From Haliotis asinina (taxonomy: Eukaryota; Mollusca; Gastropoda; Lepetellida; Haliotidae): a stretch of DNA of 64,000 nt. This document shows positions 1 through 12,404 of the stretch, piece after piece; positions within the stretch are counted from its first letter, which is position 1; each line of letters starts with the position of its first letter. Under the pieces are notes generated by a model that worked only from the letters and a program-made list of their open reading frames with translations, did no database searches and was not told the DNA's origin. Location: contig NC_090282.1 in the NCBI RefSeq assembly GCF_037392515.1, positions 58,428,843 to 58,492,842 of the forward strand, written 5' to 3'. The position numbers and the translations under genes were made by a program.

Positions 1-181
1 TAAGTGCGAGCGGGCGCGTGCCAATCGGTAAAATAAAAAGTTGTTGAACCCCAAAGGTATACTGCTTCAGTTGACAAGGACAGATACTTGTCAATAATGT
101 AGTGCCGATCAGCCCTAAACATTGCCCATGGTAGTTTCATTATGCGCTACAAACGTACACCAAATGTCTCACCATTACAAT

Positions 182-535
182 GTGAGTGAGTTAAACTGTA
201 ACGTCACCTCGGCAATATTTCAGCCATATAGAGAAGAGGAAGGTTTTACGCACACGAAAAAGGTGCTCAGTAACCAGTCATCGCAGGACTGTAAAAGAAG
301 TTGAGTATCACGGAGGACCATGGGCGCTTACAGCCTTTCTACCTGCATGGGCCCTAGCTGGATTTACACCATCCCTCGGCTTTTGGCAATTTTAGATAAT
401 CCATAAATTGAAACAACATATATACTACGACTACAAATAGTAGTTGGTTTAACGTTACTTTCAATGTTTTGGGAATTAATTTTACAATACTTTAACACCC
501 TTTCAGGATACAGCCACCCGTCACAATATATAATT
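182..535 (-). mobile_element. LINE 3'-end fragment, internally deleted
   Basis: Begins with GTGAGTGAG, then a segment matching the reverse complement of the LINE terminus at 43.7-43.8 kb (cggcaatatttcagccat), and ends in sequence matching the LINE 3' UTR (the stretches around 'gctggatttacaccatccct' and 'gggtacagccact'). The middle of the UTR is replaced by about 80 bp of unrelated sequence, so the copy is deleted and rearranged. No coding part remains. Confidence 0.75.
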
Positions 536-3459
536 GTAACAGTGCTATTTGTTTACCTATACCATAAGCGTAGCATCAGCTGCCTTAACTATCTGCCGCA
601 CGTCTATCGACAGACGCATAAATAAACCAGGAAAAAGATCCTTCTGCGCCTCCATGAGGCATAGATATTAACGCAAAAGTAGTATGCTTTACATTAGAAC
701 GTATATTGATGGCAAGTAAGTATAAATTAATTATGAAATGCCACTCGTGTGCTACAAACGTCGGCTCCGACCGGAAGTGTCGTGACATTCTTGTTTCACA
801 GGGAAGCACCGTCCGCCATAACCTCTGGCATAAATGTTCAAACTTGTGGTGCCCCATTGTCATGGTGCCTCATTGGCAACAGAAGCGGCATAAGTATTTC
901 CACATTCATAACAAAACTCATGTGCTAATTGATTGATTGACTGAAGCGTTGATGGTACAGTGATTGACTATTTCATGGACATATTGTTTTCTGCACCATT
1001 ACAACAGTATGGTGTTGTTCGTAAACAAATCGAGTCTGGACCAGAAAATCGCTATCCGATACGACGACAGAGGATGCGTTTATGAATCCCCTTTGAGATT
1101 TTGATGATATCAGGTGTTCGCGAAAAGATGACCGTATCCTGCCCCACCGGTGGCACCCGCCATAAACATATGTTATGTACATTCATTTGTTCAACGAAGT
1201 AATTCGGGATCGTATGATACAAGTCAAAATAGTAGATTGCACTGGACATCAGGTTTGTCACTGATGCATCAAATTTTCTCCACGTCTTCCATGAATTTTC
1301 TTGATAGCTTCACCGATGCCTTGAATTTTGTCGCCTTGATCAACACCTGAGCATGCGCAGCACGAGGCGTTTGGAATTCTTATACAAAGTCCACGATTGC
1401 TTGTACCTCAAAAGTTGTGCAATGTAAACAGCAAAGGTTGGATCTGACAGGAAAGTTGACTATTGGAAAGTTGAAATCATTCCTTTTGTCATACAGCCTT
1501 TTCGAGACTGTATGCTCCCGACTAAAAAATACTGTAACACCATGCCGCTGTTTTACTGTTCAAACAAATATACGTTGATGATGTAGTCACAGTTGTACAA
1601 TCGATTCTGCTTTTAGCAGGAATTTCTCATGAAATGTGGAAAGGGTTGTGTCGTTTCTATGTATATACGCGCAGAATGATACAAAGTTGACTTACTGTAA
1701 CTTCATATTTCGTATCTAGGTTTGGCCTCCTTTTTCAGATGTACACCTTTCGTTCTGTTGACTTGTAGTACAAAAAAGGTATTATAAAAGGTGTTTACTT
1801 TCAAAGGATTATCTGACATAGTAAAGGCTAGCACACCAGCAAGAGTCAGAATTTGAATGGCCTTCGTCATCTTGTGAAATAAAAAGTCGCAGCGGACCTT
1901 CCTACAAAAAATTGAGAATAGAGCTGGAATCCGTCACCTACACACCAGAATGTCTGGCGAGCTTATCTAGAGATAAACAGTACAAATATTAAAGAGTGAA
2001 AAATTTGAATATATATTCAGGTTGTTATAACCTCAGCATGCATCCGAAAGGTTGCCATACATCACACCCATGTAACCGTTCGGAACTTGGACTGGGTTTA
2101 CACGTGGTTGCTATCACACATATAATCTATAAATATTGCTATGGTGTTCATAATTATAACTTTAAATTATGGAACATCTTGTTTCATTTCACGACTTGTT
2201 CTCGTCAAAATAAAGCCGACCCGTAACTTCCTCATTTGTTTTGTCTCGACTTTCACCTCTCTTCGATTTACCCGCCCGCGCGATATGTGCAGTACAAGTT
2301 AACATTTTACCCAATATGGCCACTGCAATATTTGAACGCCCGATGATGTCAGATGCTATCGATATATGTTTGCATACGAAACATATATGCGAGTCTGACA
2401 ATATTTGTTTGCCTGTAACAGGCCTATTCAGATCCATCGTCTGGTTTGCAACCTAACAACAACTGACGCAGGTACAAAGTGCCATTGTATTCATTGGTAC
2501 AGAAGGCTAATATTATTTCTATTTGCAGATGGGGAGACAAAATGAGAAACAATGGAAGTCACCGCGATCAATCAGGGCTGCTGTCAGGAATACGTCGATG
2601 GCACCAGAACATACACAGTAACCTATTTCACCAAATGAGGATCGACATCTTTGATGCTTACAAGGGATGCTAATGCTTCTACTGGCTCTGTAATTGGCGT
2701 ATTCTTTTCATTGCCAAGTTTTACCGGTCATCCGATGGGTTATCAATTACGCACTGCGTTTAGCAATTGATTGTTTTATGTCATCTCTTGCAGACAATAG
2801 GATTGAATTATTTCATGGGTTATTTCCGACTCAGATGTATTGAACTATTATCAACCCCCTGACAGAGAATGATGGCAATAGGTTCCACAAAACAAACACG
2901 TTGTGCAATTTAAATGCTGATAATATTGATGGTCTACTGACGCCTTTGTGTGATTGTTTTCTATGATTAGATGTGATAGGAAACATTAAAAGTCATATAA
3001 TATTCTTCATGTAAATGTCAATGTCATATGATATATATGAACGGTGGAGTGAATAATTAGAGTTTAATTCTTGTCAAAAGAACTAATCGATTGCCAAACC
3101 GGTATCTTTAAGATAAGAGTTCCAAATATTCGACAACCAAAAATGACCCTTGTGTTTTACATCTTGTATGCATTGTCAGTGTACGTAGTGTCTACATTCA
3201 TGTTTGCAGTTTGCAGTAAAACCCTTATATAATGAGCAACGGCGTGCATAATCTCAATGTCATATTTAAGTATTCCACTTCACACCGCTGTTCCAGCGAA
3301 TGACTGTTTTGTACATAACTTCACATGTGTAAATATGGTGGGCACACATTTTATGGCACCCTATTCAAGCGGCAATTGATTTACGTTATTTTGCAGTGAG
3401 TATACCGATGGCTCAGTAATTACCGTATTTCCAGACAATGTGTATTTTTCGGACGTTCT
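536..3459. other. No supportable gene
   Basis: AT-rich sequence with only short scattered open frames on both strands. None has a recognisable motif, a convincing start context or paired splice sites. I see no tandem array or known repeat ending here. Confidence 0.5.
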
Positions 3460-3582
3460 AGTACCCAGGGCCTAGATTTGCGAAGCTTTTTTAGCGCTGA
3501 GACAGTCGTAAGTTAATATTGATGTAATGCGCTTATGACTATCTTACCGCTAAGAGAGCTTTGAAATCTATACCCATGGTTC
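3460..3582. repeat. MITE-like inverted repeat, about 120 bp
   Basis: The left arm (around ctagatttgcgaagc, 3471-3485, continuing through ttagcgctgagacagtcgtaag) matches the reverse complement of the right arm (ttatgactatcttaccgctaagagagctttgaaatcta, in pieces, 3532-3570). The two arms almost meet, so the whole unit can fold back on itself. No coding capacity; probably a non-autonomous DNA transposon. Confidence 0.55.
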
Positions 3583-4398
3583 TGATGCACAAAGTGTTTG
3601 TAACGCTAAGTCATTCCTAAGTCTATGGTAAACTGTAGAGTTACGACAGGTCATATTACGAATGCTTTGTTGATCGGGACCAAGGCAATTATTTAAGAGC
3701 TTCACATGTCAAGCTAACAGGATCAGTTCACAAGCTTGACATAACAGTCTTGTGACATTTAAAATACAAGTGTTTGCTGGAGATTGTGACTATTTTCTTG
3801 CAATCTAGTTATACCCCGATGCCTACTGAAGGGTCTCCTGAGAACGTATCGGAGTTCTGGCGCCTGTTGCACACTTTTGATGAACGGCGGTATTATTGAG
3901 CCCTGATCGCTTCTCGTCTATTTGAGGAAAACGCTATGTTTGATGTCAGAACACACTCCCTGTATTGGTATAGTACTGTTACAGTACTACCGGGCTCTCA
4001 ATATGTAAATAGTAATTAATCACGCGTATTGTGCGGTATGATTGACATCAACCCACTGTCTGATATGTACATACACCGAAGGACCGTTATGTTGGGTCGT
4101 AGTACCGTGATCCATTGTTAAAACTGATTATTGAGTTATTATCGTTCTTCTGTCATTATCAGCCCACGGTTGGCCTTGCACCATCCAGATATGTTTATTT
4201 TAACTCTATGACAATTCAAGTCTGACAACTGATGGAGTAAATATGCATATATTTTCATAAAGTGAATTATAATCGATATCATAGTATCACATTAAAAGAC
4301 CCCTGCAGGAATGATGCTGATTCTCTCCCTTACCTGAAAGGATCTGCTTCTTTTAATTTCGAATAACAGTTACACAGGAGCAATGCTCATAGTTACGA

Positions 4399-4503
4399 GG
4401 GCTCCGTTCCTCAAAGCGATCGCAGCGTAACAAAGTTAACTCCCATACGTTAGTTTAGACTTACGGCTGTCGTAGCGCTACGATTACGTTGAGGAACGGG
4501 GCC
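4399..4503. repeat. Foldback/MITE-like palindrome
   Basis: 28-bp arms at 4399-4426 and 4476-4503 match in reverse complement at 23 of 28 positions (both contain gttcctcaa). The spacer is about 49 bp. It has no coding sequence and resembles a small non-autonomous DNA transposon. Confidence 0.6.
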
Positions 4504-5656
4504 TTGGCCGTTAAATGTAGTCAGTGGTAAACTTGGGATGTATTTACAGTTTTTACAAGCATGTTTCTTGAATGCAACTTTGAAGTTTTTATACCAATCA
4601 CCGCTTTATCACATTGCATAAAAATATGATAACGTTTTACATATTCAATTTTCAATGTTTACATCTTTGTCGATTTTCACAACCGTCGGCTGCCATGGTG
4701 TCCCAGCAGGAGCACCTACACGATTTGTTGTCGATATTGATTCAGTACAATTTATTGCCCGAGGCTTTCATGCACCTGGAAAAATGATACCCACAGTTTA
4801 GTTAAAAACTGACATTTTGTTTTTGATATAGTATTTTTTGACATCCCTTTTGTTTGCAAAGAGATACATGCTGAAATGGAAAACAATATGAGATGATGTA
4901 ATGCTGTATTTTGCAAGTGCTTCACGGCAACAGGTATTTGTCTGTATCTCAAGATGCTAATTCTGTTTCTAGTGTAATTTGGCATAATATTTTACTGGAC
5001 ACCCTCTGGAGAAACATTCAATGTTCTTCGTCATGATACGTAAATTATCGACATATTTCGTACATTATCGGTCAAGACTTGATGAATACACGTTGACACA
5101 AGACGTTCATCTTAGAGATAAGGAACACGTGGAGTGTTATCTTTTCCCAGGTTTCTAACTGCTAGTTACCGAGGCAGTGTGACGCTGATCTGTAGTGCCT
5201 CAAGAGAGGATATATAACCTGGCCAAACGACTTCACCAAAGTTTACAGACATTACGCCATTCACTGCCTCCTTTCTTCATGTTGTGCAGGAATATCACAT
5301 GAGCTCATGTTGTTCAAGGGAATGTCAAAAGTATTGTTGATTAATATTAGCCTATATTTTAAATTTCATTTAGGATCGATAGAATACCTCCTTGAACAAA
5401 GATCGTGTGCTAACGCATTTGATAGATTTATGCAGATTAAATTAATGTTGAGTTTCAATACAGTATTATGAAAACCAAAATGTATCCCACTATAATTGTG
5501 AAGCGATTGACCTTAATGAAAACAGTATTTTGAGGAATCTTGTAATCTGTTTTTGTAGGAGACAAATCATCTAGTCAGGCAGGCAATATATGTCGTACGA
5601 ACCAGAAATGTACCATAAGTTTCCAAATATACTCATGGAAACAAAACAAGAGAAAA
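4504..5656. other. No supportable gene
   Basis: Unremarkable AT-rich DNA. A short open frame near 4752-4985 (-) has no recognisable motif. Confidence 0.45.
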
Positions 5657-5763
5657 CATGAAAGTACAAGTGTTCCTTTATTTATTTACAGTTTCACCCA
5701 CAGTGCAATACATACCTTGTGAAGAAACCTGGAAAAGAATAACGGAACACCTGTACTTTCATG
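5657..5763. repeat. Inverted repeat with 20-bp arms
   Basis: Arms at 5657-5676 (catgaaagtacaagtgttcc) and 5744-5763 match in reverse complement with one mismatch. The 67-bp loop carries further weak complementarity. Probably a small foldback element. Confidence 0.55.
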
Positions 5764-6775
5764 TGCCCCCTTATTTGTTTCTGTGTGTATATTAGCCCGT
5801 ATGGTTGTTGATGTGCCCTTTCAAACCTATGCGATTTCATAATCAACGTATGCACATATTGTGGTTTGTTAATTAAAGCATATTGCTGCATATATTTATC
5901 ATGCATAACTTCAAATTGAATCACTTTTTTGAATGCACGTGTTGCGCATATAGTGAAACCACGCTAGTCCATATCACGTCATCTCAAATCGTCAAGATTA
6001 ATGTGTCATTACATGTCACTGTCCGAAAGTTTCCCAAATCCGGGTTGTCGACATGTCAGGATTGGTGGCAGGGTTTCACGTTGCTGTGACGCTTCCCCCG
6101 TCCGAATCTGATGAGACTGAGAACAGTTTGAAAACAACACCCTTGTGCGTTAATCTGGGCGATTATAATGGGAAATATCATCAAATACATAATGAAAATA
6201 AGTTTTTTTACATATAGAGGGTGCTGTTTTAACCGCTTTCATGCACTTCAAAGATGACCCGGCATTGTCTTGTAGCTGGTAGGGAATTAAACTCAAACCA
6301 TTGGCGTTATATATGCGTTATCTAAGACTCTAGGAAACTCATTGCATGGTCCAAAGAGCACAGCACAATGCTTTGGTCAAGTGGAGTTCGTCATTGTGTT
6401 ATTTAACTATACCTTCATAACACTCCTGCGACATTTATGCAGCAGTGTCGCTTGTATGTACACATACACTGGGACGTGGCCCGTTGACTTGGGTTGAAAG
6501 TTAAAAGTGAACACGAATGTTCACTGTTCGAGAGGCTCGACAGCTTGGCTCTGTTCTCAGATAGATATTGGCCGCTGACGATCGGGGAGAAATGAAGCAG
6601 TTGTGCGAACAGTACAGCTTAGCTCCAATTATTCTTAATCCCAGCTTATCGTTCGTATATCGAAAAAGTACTGTCACTCGCACTCAAGGTATGTGTTATA
6701 ATATGTCTCGAATGACATCGACACGAGTTCAGAGTTTAGAACATATTTTTTAAACATCTTACATGATGAAGGAGA
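5764..6775. other. No supportable gene
   Basis: Nothing recognised on either strand; only short motif-free open frames. Confidence 0.45.
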
Positions 6776-7260
6776 CTGTATGAAAAGTGCTGAAACGACA
6801 TGTCCATGTAATGGGTTAGGGACAAGGACATGTATATGATAATGGTATGTGAAAACTATAGTTTATGTAACTGGAAGAAACGACAGATTTATAGAAAGAA
6901 CAGGCAAGAACGTGTACGTAACTGGAAACAGGAAATCACATGTTCGGGTAACTGATCGCAACGAACGACGTGTTTATGTAATCGGTTTTAGGAAACGGAT
7001 TTTTCTTTAACGGGCTGCATAAAATGTCATATTTCTGGAACGGATTACAGGAAATTGCAATTTTTTTGTAATTGCTTTCAGGAAATGACATTTCTGAAAC
7101 GGGCTGCAGATAGCGTTATGTTTCTGCAACGAGTTACAGGAAATGACGTGTTTATGTAAACAGTTTCATAAAAGGACATTTCTGTAACGAGCTGCAGATG
7201 ACGTGCTTCTGTAACAGGTTACCCGAAATGACGTGTTAATGTCATGGGGACAGGTGCTCA
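6776..7260. repeat. Diverged minisatellite
   Basis: A recurring unit of roughly 30-40 bp around 'ggaaatgacgtgtttatgta' followed by acgggttaca-like sequence appears about a dozen times with many substitutions and small indels (for example near 6915, 6950, 6990, 7030, 7080, 7140 and 7220). The repeats run head to tail. No coding frame spans the array. Confidence 0.6.
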
Positions 7261-8438
7261 CTCCTGCAATCAGCGCAGGCCAATAATGAGGGAAAAAAGA
7301 AACATGTTATTTGTGTGTTTCAATCCAAATGTTCAAAGGTTCTCAGATTCAGAATTTGGTGATTTTAGATTTTGTTATCACTGAAACCATTCCGTCCAAG
7401 ACATGTACTGCTGTTGAATAAAGACATTTTATCATCTTGTTGCAGATCTTTGTTGTTTCATCCTGATTTGTGTAGATCCTTGTTTGAGGGGAACAACAAT
7501 AAAAGTATGTTGAAATCTACTGTCACACCTTGCCGTTCCCCTTTAAGGATCTTCCTTCCTTTCCGCGATACCGGCCCAAGCAGAACAGAATATTGTTTAA
7601 ACGATCGCATGGGCATATCTAAAGTACACTCTATGAGTACGCTGCGTTTTACAGGATACGGGTTGACGTTTACGTTTTATATGTTTACATAACTTCGTTT
7701 TCAAATCTCAGTTTATAGAATTTATGGTGATACTGAGAGCGACTTGTGCTTTGTAAAATATATTCTATCATTCTACAGATATGGTTATAATTTAGATTCA
7801 CCAAACAATATATCAGTTGAGATAACTTTCAGCTTATCGCATTGGTGAGGTCTCAACTCACTGGTAGGCGTCAACGGTAAACATTACTAATGGCCACAGA
7901 GAGACCACCGAGTCCATCAGGAGATCCAACGACTTATCCCGGCTTATATTATAAGTTGTTCAATGGTCCCTCGGGCCCTCATTGGGTGAAGGGAACAATC
8001 CATGGACCCGGAAGGCCAAGTGAACAACGTACAGATCTTACCAAACACCTCAATGCTAATTTTGAATTGTTTGAAGCACGGGTACAATTTTTGTAGACAT
8101 CGTTACATTTTGCAGACAAGGAAAACAGATGATCTTCCTTCCATGGATTGACACTGGCAAAATATCGTTAACCGTACATCATACGTGATTCAATACGTGA
8201 TGCAAATCTTTCTGTAGCCATCGCTAGACAAGAAAAACAAGTTTTCTCCCTTCCATCAATTTGCATTCGCAAAACAGTAGTATTTTCCGTAAGTAATGCG
8301 CGATAATTCGAGATACATTATTAGAGATAAAGAAGTCCTACTACGAAGTACCCAGTGAATTCGGCATTCGAATCAGGGTACATCAAAAACGAGACCAGCC
8401 TGTACCTAAATATGCTGCTGACTAGCTTCTCATTGCAG
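7261..8438. other. No supportable gene
   Basis: An open frame of 106 codons at 7372-7692 (+) has no motif I recognise and no splice or promoter support. The rest is non-coding in appearance. Confidence 0.35.
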
Positions 8439-8447
8439 TGGTATGAG

Positions 8448-8607
8448 TGAGTCCAGATTTTACACCACTTTTATCAATATTCCAACGACATCACGGCGGT
8501 GGACACTAGAAATGGGCTTCACACATTGCACCCATGTAGGGAATCGAACCCGGGTCTTAGGCGTGACGAGCAACGCTTTAACCACTGGGCTACCCTACCT
8601 TTCTGCC
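8448..8607 (-). mobile_element. SINE family B (tRNA-related) with target duplication
   Basis: On the minus strand the 5' part reads as a tRNA-like promoter region: an A-box-like tagcccagtggttaaagc and a canonical B box gggttcgattccc. This is followed by a short body and a (CTCA)n tail. The direct repeat tggtatgag occurs on both sides (8439-8447 and 8608-8616), as expected of a target-site duplication. The tail is unusually short here. Confidence 0.8.
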
Positions 8608-8780
8608 TGGTATGAGACATGGCTTAAAGGTCTTTAACGCAACTGCATTATTATTCCTGTTAGTTGTATTACACAAATCAAGTCCACGTATAATTTACCG
8701 TTCAGTAAAATCATCAAGTCATGCCACTGATGCGTACGTACAATATCTATATTACGTTATTTGCTAGGACAATGAATTAA

Positions 8781-9000
8781 ACATCTGAACAACAACCGCC
8801 AATAAAAATAATAATAATAACAACAACAGAACAGAACCCAGCCAGTGATCAATTTGTGGGAATAACAACAACCACAGCAACAGAACAGTACCCAGCAACT
8901 GATCATTTTATGGGAATAACAAAACCCACAACAACAGAACAGTACCCAGCAAGTGATCAGTTTAAGGGAATAACAACCACCACAACAACAGAATCGTGAC
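8781..9000 (+). repeat. 54-bp tandem repeat encoding a Thr-rich 18-residue unit
   Basis: Three units of exactly 54 bp start at 8829, 8883 and 8937. Because 54 is divisible by three, one frame stays open across all of them and reads approximately EQ(N/Y)PA(S/T)D(Q/H)F-x-GIT(T/K)xTxT per unit, ending at TGA 8998-9000. The frame opens after a stop at 8778-8780 and contains no ATG in its first part. It could be a mucin-like Thr-rich exon or a chance open minisatellite. No splice acceptor in the right phase is evident. Confidence 0.5.
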
Positions 9001-9780
9001 GGCGGGACACGATCGTTTTATCATTATCTTCTAATATGTCTAAATTCCGTGTTTTAAAATGCACCTCCTCCATTAAATTTAGAAGGTAAGAACCTGTCAT
9101 CCAGGGACGGTAGAAATACAAGAATCTTACAGCTTTTAATTAAAACCTAGTACAGTATCATAAAACATAAATTACTAAAGACACTAGTGCAATATAAACA
9201 CTGGTTTCAGACGTGGGTTTTGTCATAGCCATGATGGTTGCAGAGTGCTCCAGATAGATCCTGCAGTATCGTGGTGTGATGGATCAGGCTCTCCACCAAA
9301 AATGGAACGCGAGAGGTCAACGTCAAATTGAGCGTCAGATACATACAGAGAGGAGAAATGCCTGTGGCGCTATTGCTTTGGCTGGATGTTACACCAAATG
9401 ACACCGTGCTCAGGTACGCATATTGATGTGATTTCTTTAATAGTGCATGCCACAATCTACAAATTGACCGTTAACGTTAACACCAAGCGTCCATACTTAC
9501 CAGCAGTGACACTTCATTGGTCATATTTATGAAATAGTTTTCAGCAAATGTACATATTAATATGTAAAAAGGGTTTTAAATTTGGAATACTTACTTCAAA
9601 TATTGTTGCAGCATAACACATATATTTAGAAAATAAATTACAGATTAAACAAAAACATCTTTTTGATTGGAAATTACATAGGTTAACTGAATACACTGCG
9701 AAACGTAACACAGGAAACCTAACTGAAACAAAATGGAAACGTAAGTTTCAGTTACGTTTTCGGACTGTGTCTCTACATTT
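9001..9780. other. No supportable gene
   Basis: Nothing recognised. A short minus-strand open frame near 9207-9455 has no identifiable motif. Confidence 0.4.
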
Positions 9781-9985
9781 TCTTCAAGTTTCCGGAAAAC
9801 GGAAACTTACAAATTTCCCACAATCCAATAAGGCCCCAGCTCGGTTCCGCTGCCCAGATTCCCTTAAGGCCCCAGGGCGTTTCCCTTATTCCAATTCCTG
9901 TAATGCTTCAGTGGGTTTCCGTTACCCATATTCCCGTAGTTTTCCAGTGAGTTTAGTTTACCCAGATTCTATCTTCTACTTTCAG
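9781..9985. repeat. Minisatellite, about 36-bp unit
   Basis: Head-to-tail degenerate units resembling 'ggccccagtgggtttccgtt' followed by acccagattccc-like sequence occur near 9835, 9870, 9907, 9944 and 9980. One + frame stays open over much of it, but the translation is low-complexity and I do not treat it as a gene. Confidence 0.5.
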
Positions 9986-10439
9986 TTGGCTTCAGTTATT
10001 TACATAATTCGATTAAGTTTCCCTTTGATTTCCGTGTCTATTAATCACATTAACCATAAAACCACTCAAACAACCCATATTCCGTAAGTTTCATTAAATC
10101 AGAATCTGTATGGTCCCAGTTGGTTTCAATTATTAGTATTCAGTGATTACCATATGTCCACACTAAATGATGGTTGAATGAAACGTATGACAAAATACAT
10201 TCAAATACATTTCCACTAGTTATCTCAAAACCACCTAGACATAAAAATCAGTCAGTAAGTAATATTTCTTTTTATTCATCATATTGTTTTTCTAAACATC
10301 ATCAAAATATTGGTCATTATCACTAACATGTAGGAATGCACACATCAATAAGTAAATAAATAAACCAGGTGTGCTGCTCCTCCTCTACCGACAGGGACTG
10401 GGCGGCTTCCTACTTTGGAAGAATTTCTTTAACCTAAGA

Positions 10440-10530
10440 AAAGCAAGATGTATGGATGTCAACTTCTTTATTGTGAATAACACGACGTTTCGGAGCGTAT
10501 GTTTGCTCCTTCAGATGTAAGATGTTGTGG
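10440..10530. repeat. Short dispersed-repeat-like segment
   Basis: Contains 'cgacgtttcggagcgtatg' followed by a tttgctccttcag segment, giving a small internal palindrome (ggagc/gctcc). The style resembles a dispersed repeat seen in many metazoan genomes. Family not identified. Confidence 0.3.
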
Positions 10531-10637
10531 CTGATGGGTTTTGATCCTATTTCCAATTTGATCCTATTTTTGTGTTTTTTTCGATATTTAACCATGTCAA
10601 GAAACAGCATGTATGTATGTATGTACGTACGAGATGT

Positions 10638-11145
10638 ACGAGGGGATATCAAAAAGTTTTGAGCCTTGCATATTTATACTTGCCAAATAGTAATGGGCAG
10701 GGCACCTAAATTATATTAATATCCTAGCTACATATTCCTGATAGGATCTCATAGCTGGATGCATTTCGTGAATGGTAGTGCCTCGTAGAAGAGCTATACC
10801 CGATAGTGAATGTGATAAATGGACAAGGTTGAATATAGAGCAGTAATAAAGTTTCTTGTCCTGGAGGACAACACAGCCAAGCAGGTTGAAGAGCGACTCT
10901 CTGCTGTTTACAAGGAGTCTTCCCCTTCTGCTGCAACCATCAAACGTTGGGTGAAGGAGTTTCAGCGAGCGAGGAAGACAGAACGTAGATGATGCCCCCC
11001 GTCCAGGACGGCCCTCAACCAGTACCAACCAAGCAACACTGTGCATCAACTAGTGATGGGAAATCGTCGTATCACCCTGCAGGAGTTAGAAGATGCAACC
11101 GGGCTCTCATATGGATCCATTCACAGCATACTCCATGACAAATTT
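10638..11145 (+). pseudogene. Mariner element, 5' half with transposase N-terminus
   Basis: The element starts with a mariner-like terminal sequence (cgaggggatatcaaaaagtt) next to TA at 10636-10637. An ATG at 10819 opens a 57-codon frame to the TGA at 10990. Its MDKVEYRAVIKFL start and the TIKRWVKEFQ stretch are typical of the mariner transposase HTH region. Frameshifts move the homology to another frame (DDAPRPGRPST) and then to a third (ITLQELEDATGLSYGSIHS). Homology ends abruptly near 11145, where a LINE-tail fragment begins. The catalytic domain and 3' TIR are missing. Confidence 0.85.
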
Positions 11146-11256
11146 CAGAAACAGCAACGAGAATATCACAAATATAAATTTAAATCGAGCATGTAAATAA
11201 AAAACTTATAACTATGAAAACATTACAATATTAAACAGGCTATAGATCGCTAAAGT
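11146..11256 (-). mobile_element. LINE 3'-UTR fragment, left arm of an inverted pair
   Basis: The reverse complement matches 12485-12608 closely (both contain cagaaacagcaacgagaata when read on the same strand). The two copies face each other across about 1.2 kb. It abuts the truncated mariner without a gap. Confidence 0.65.
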
Positions 11257-11907
11257 CGCTTATAATATTTGTAAGTCTACACAGATATAATGTTAGCACT
11301 TTTCAGTTAACTGTTTTGTGCAATTTTGTGTTATGCACAGTTACTATTTTCGTTAACATATTACCACAAATTTGGAACATGGTGTATTGATTCTATCTCT
11401 TACAGATCTAAGCCACTGTGTAGTCATTTATAACGCTGGCAAATGGCAAACCGTTAATGGGTTGTTGAAAGTCATGACAGTATGAAATATGTGATGATAA
11501 TGACCAAGGACAAAAGAAATGACATACAGTGACATTTGCCAGATGGCTGCAACTGAGAGGTTAAGGTAGGTTCAAGATGATGAGTAGGGTGCTGTACTCG
11601 ATATGGATCGTCAGAAGTAACAAGAAAGCTACTCTAGGAGGACATTAAAACACCTGGTGTGGTGTGAAGAAATCGTTTCAGTGGAAATGCTTTTACCAAA
11701 CACATTTTCCCACTAATATATTGGTCGTGTCTATCATTGAATTTGTAAAGCGGAACAAGCATAAGTGATCATAAGTGAAGAAAACTCATTGTGTACGACA
11801 TTTAGTTAAAGGATTTCCAGCTGTCGATGGGAGGTCCTAGACGTAAAGATAGAAGTTGTGAGACCATAATCTTACGACAAACAGCGTTGGTGGAAGGGAA
11901 GAAGAAG

Positions 11908-12062
11908 TTATCGGAGCTATAAATTATTTTTTTAGCAAAAGAGCTTCATAAGTCATGCCCCCGGATGCTTCCGATGTTCAGACATAAACAACCTCCGGTG
12001 GTATGACTTATGACGCTCTTTTGCAGTGCCTTTTACTAAAAATAATTTATAGCTCCGACAAC
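11908..12062. repeat. Foldback element with ~50-bp arms
   Basis: The left arm (tcggagctataaattattttt, in part, then agcaaaagagcttcataagtcat) is the reverse complement of the right arm ending tttatagctccgac near 12059. The right arm carries a short extra stretch near 12023 that the left lacks. Inner sequence also pairs (cccccgga/tccgg). Non-coding; MITE-like. Confidence 0.7.
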
Positions 12063-12404
12063 ACCTCATACCTTAACGCATTCAACACGGGTGGTCAAAG
12101 ATGGATAATTATGAGAATGAAAACTGTAGAAACTAAAAACAACACTCACAGACACGGGTGCTCCTTCCATGTTTTGATGTGTGAGTTTCAGGACGTGATC
12201 GGCAAATCACGGAACTGAGCCGAGAAATCTCCGAAGATGGCCGAACGTGTTTCAGTTATTACCCACATTGTTTCCGATAGGGGCGTTGTGTTTATGTTAT
12301 TACCGCTAAACTACCGATATGGCTGCAATTGTTTCGCGGGTGGGCTGCGCGTTTGTTTACATTTGAGATGCAATTCCTTCAGTTAGTTATGCGGGCCTGA
12401 CGCT

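Noticed and set aside
9767-10087. A 106-codon + strand open frame
   Set aside because: It spans a ~36-bp minisatellite and translates to low-complexity Pro/Phe/Ser sequence.
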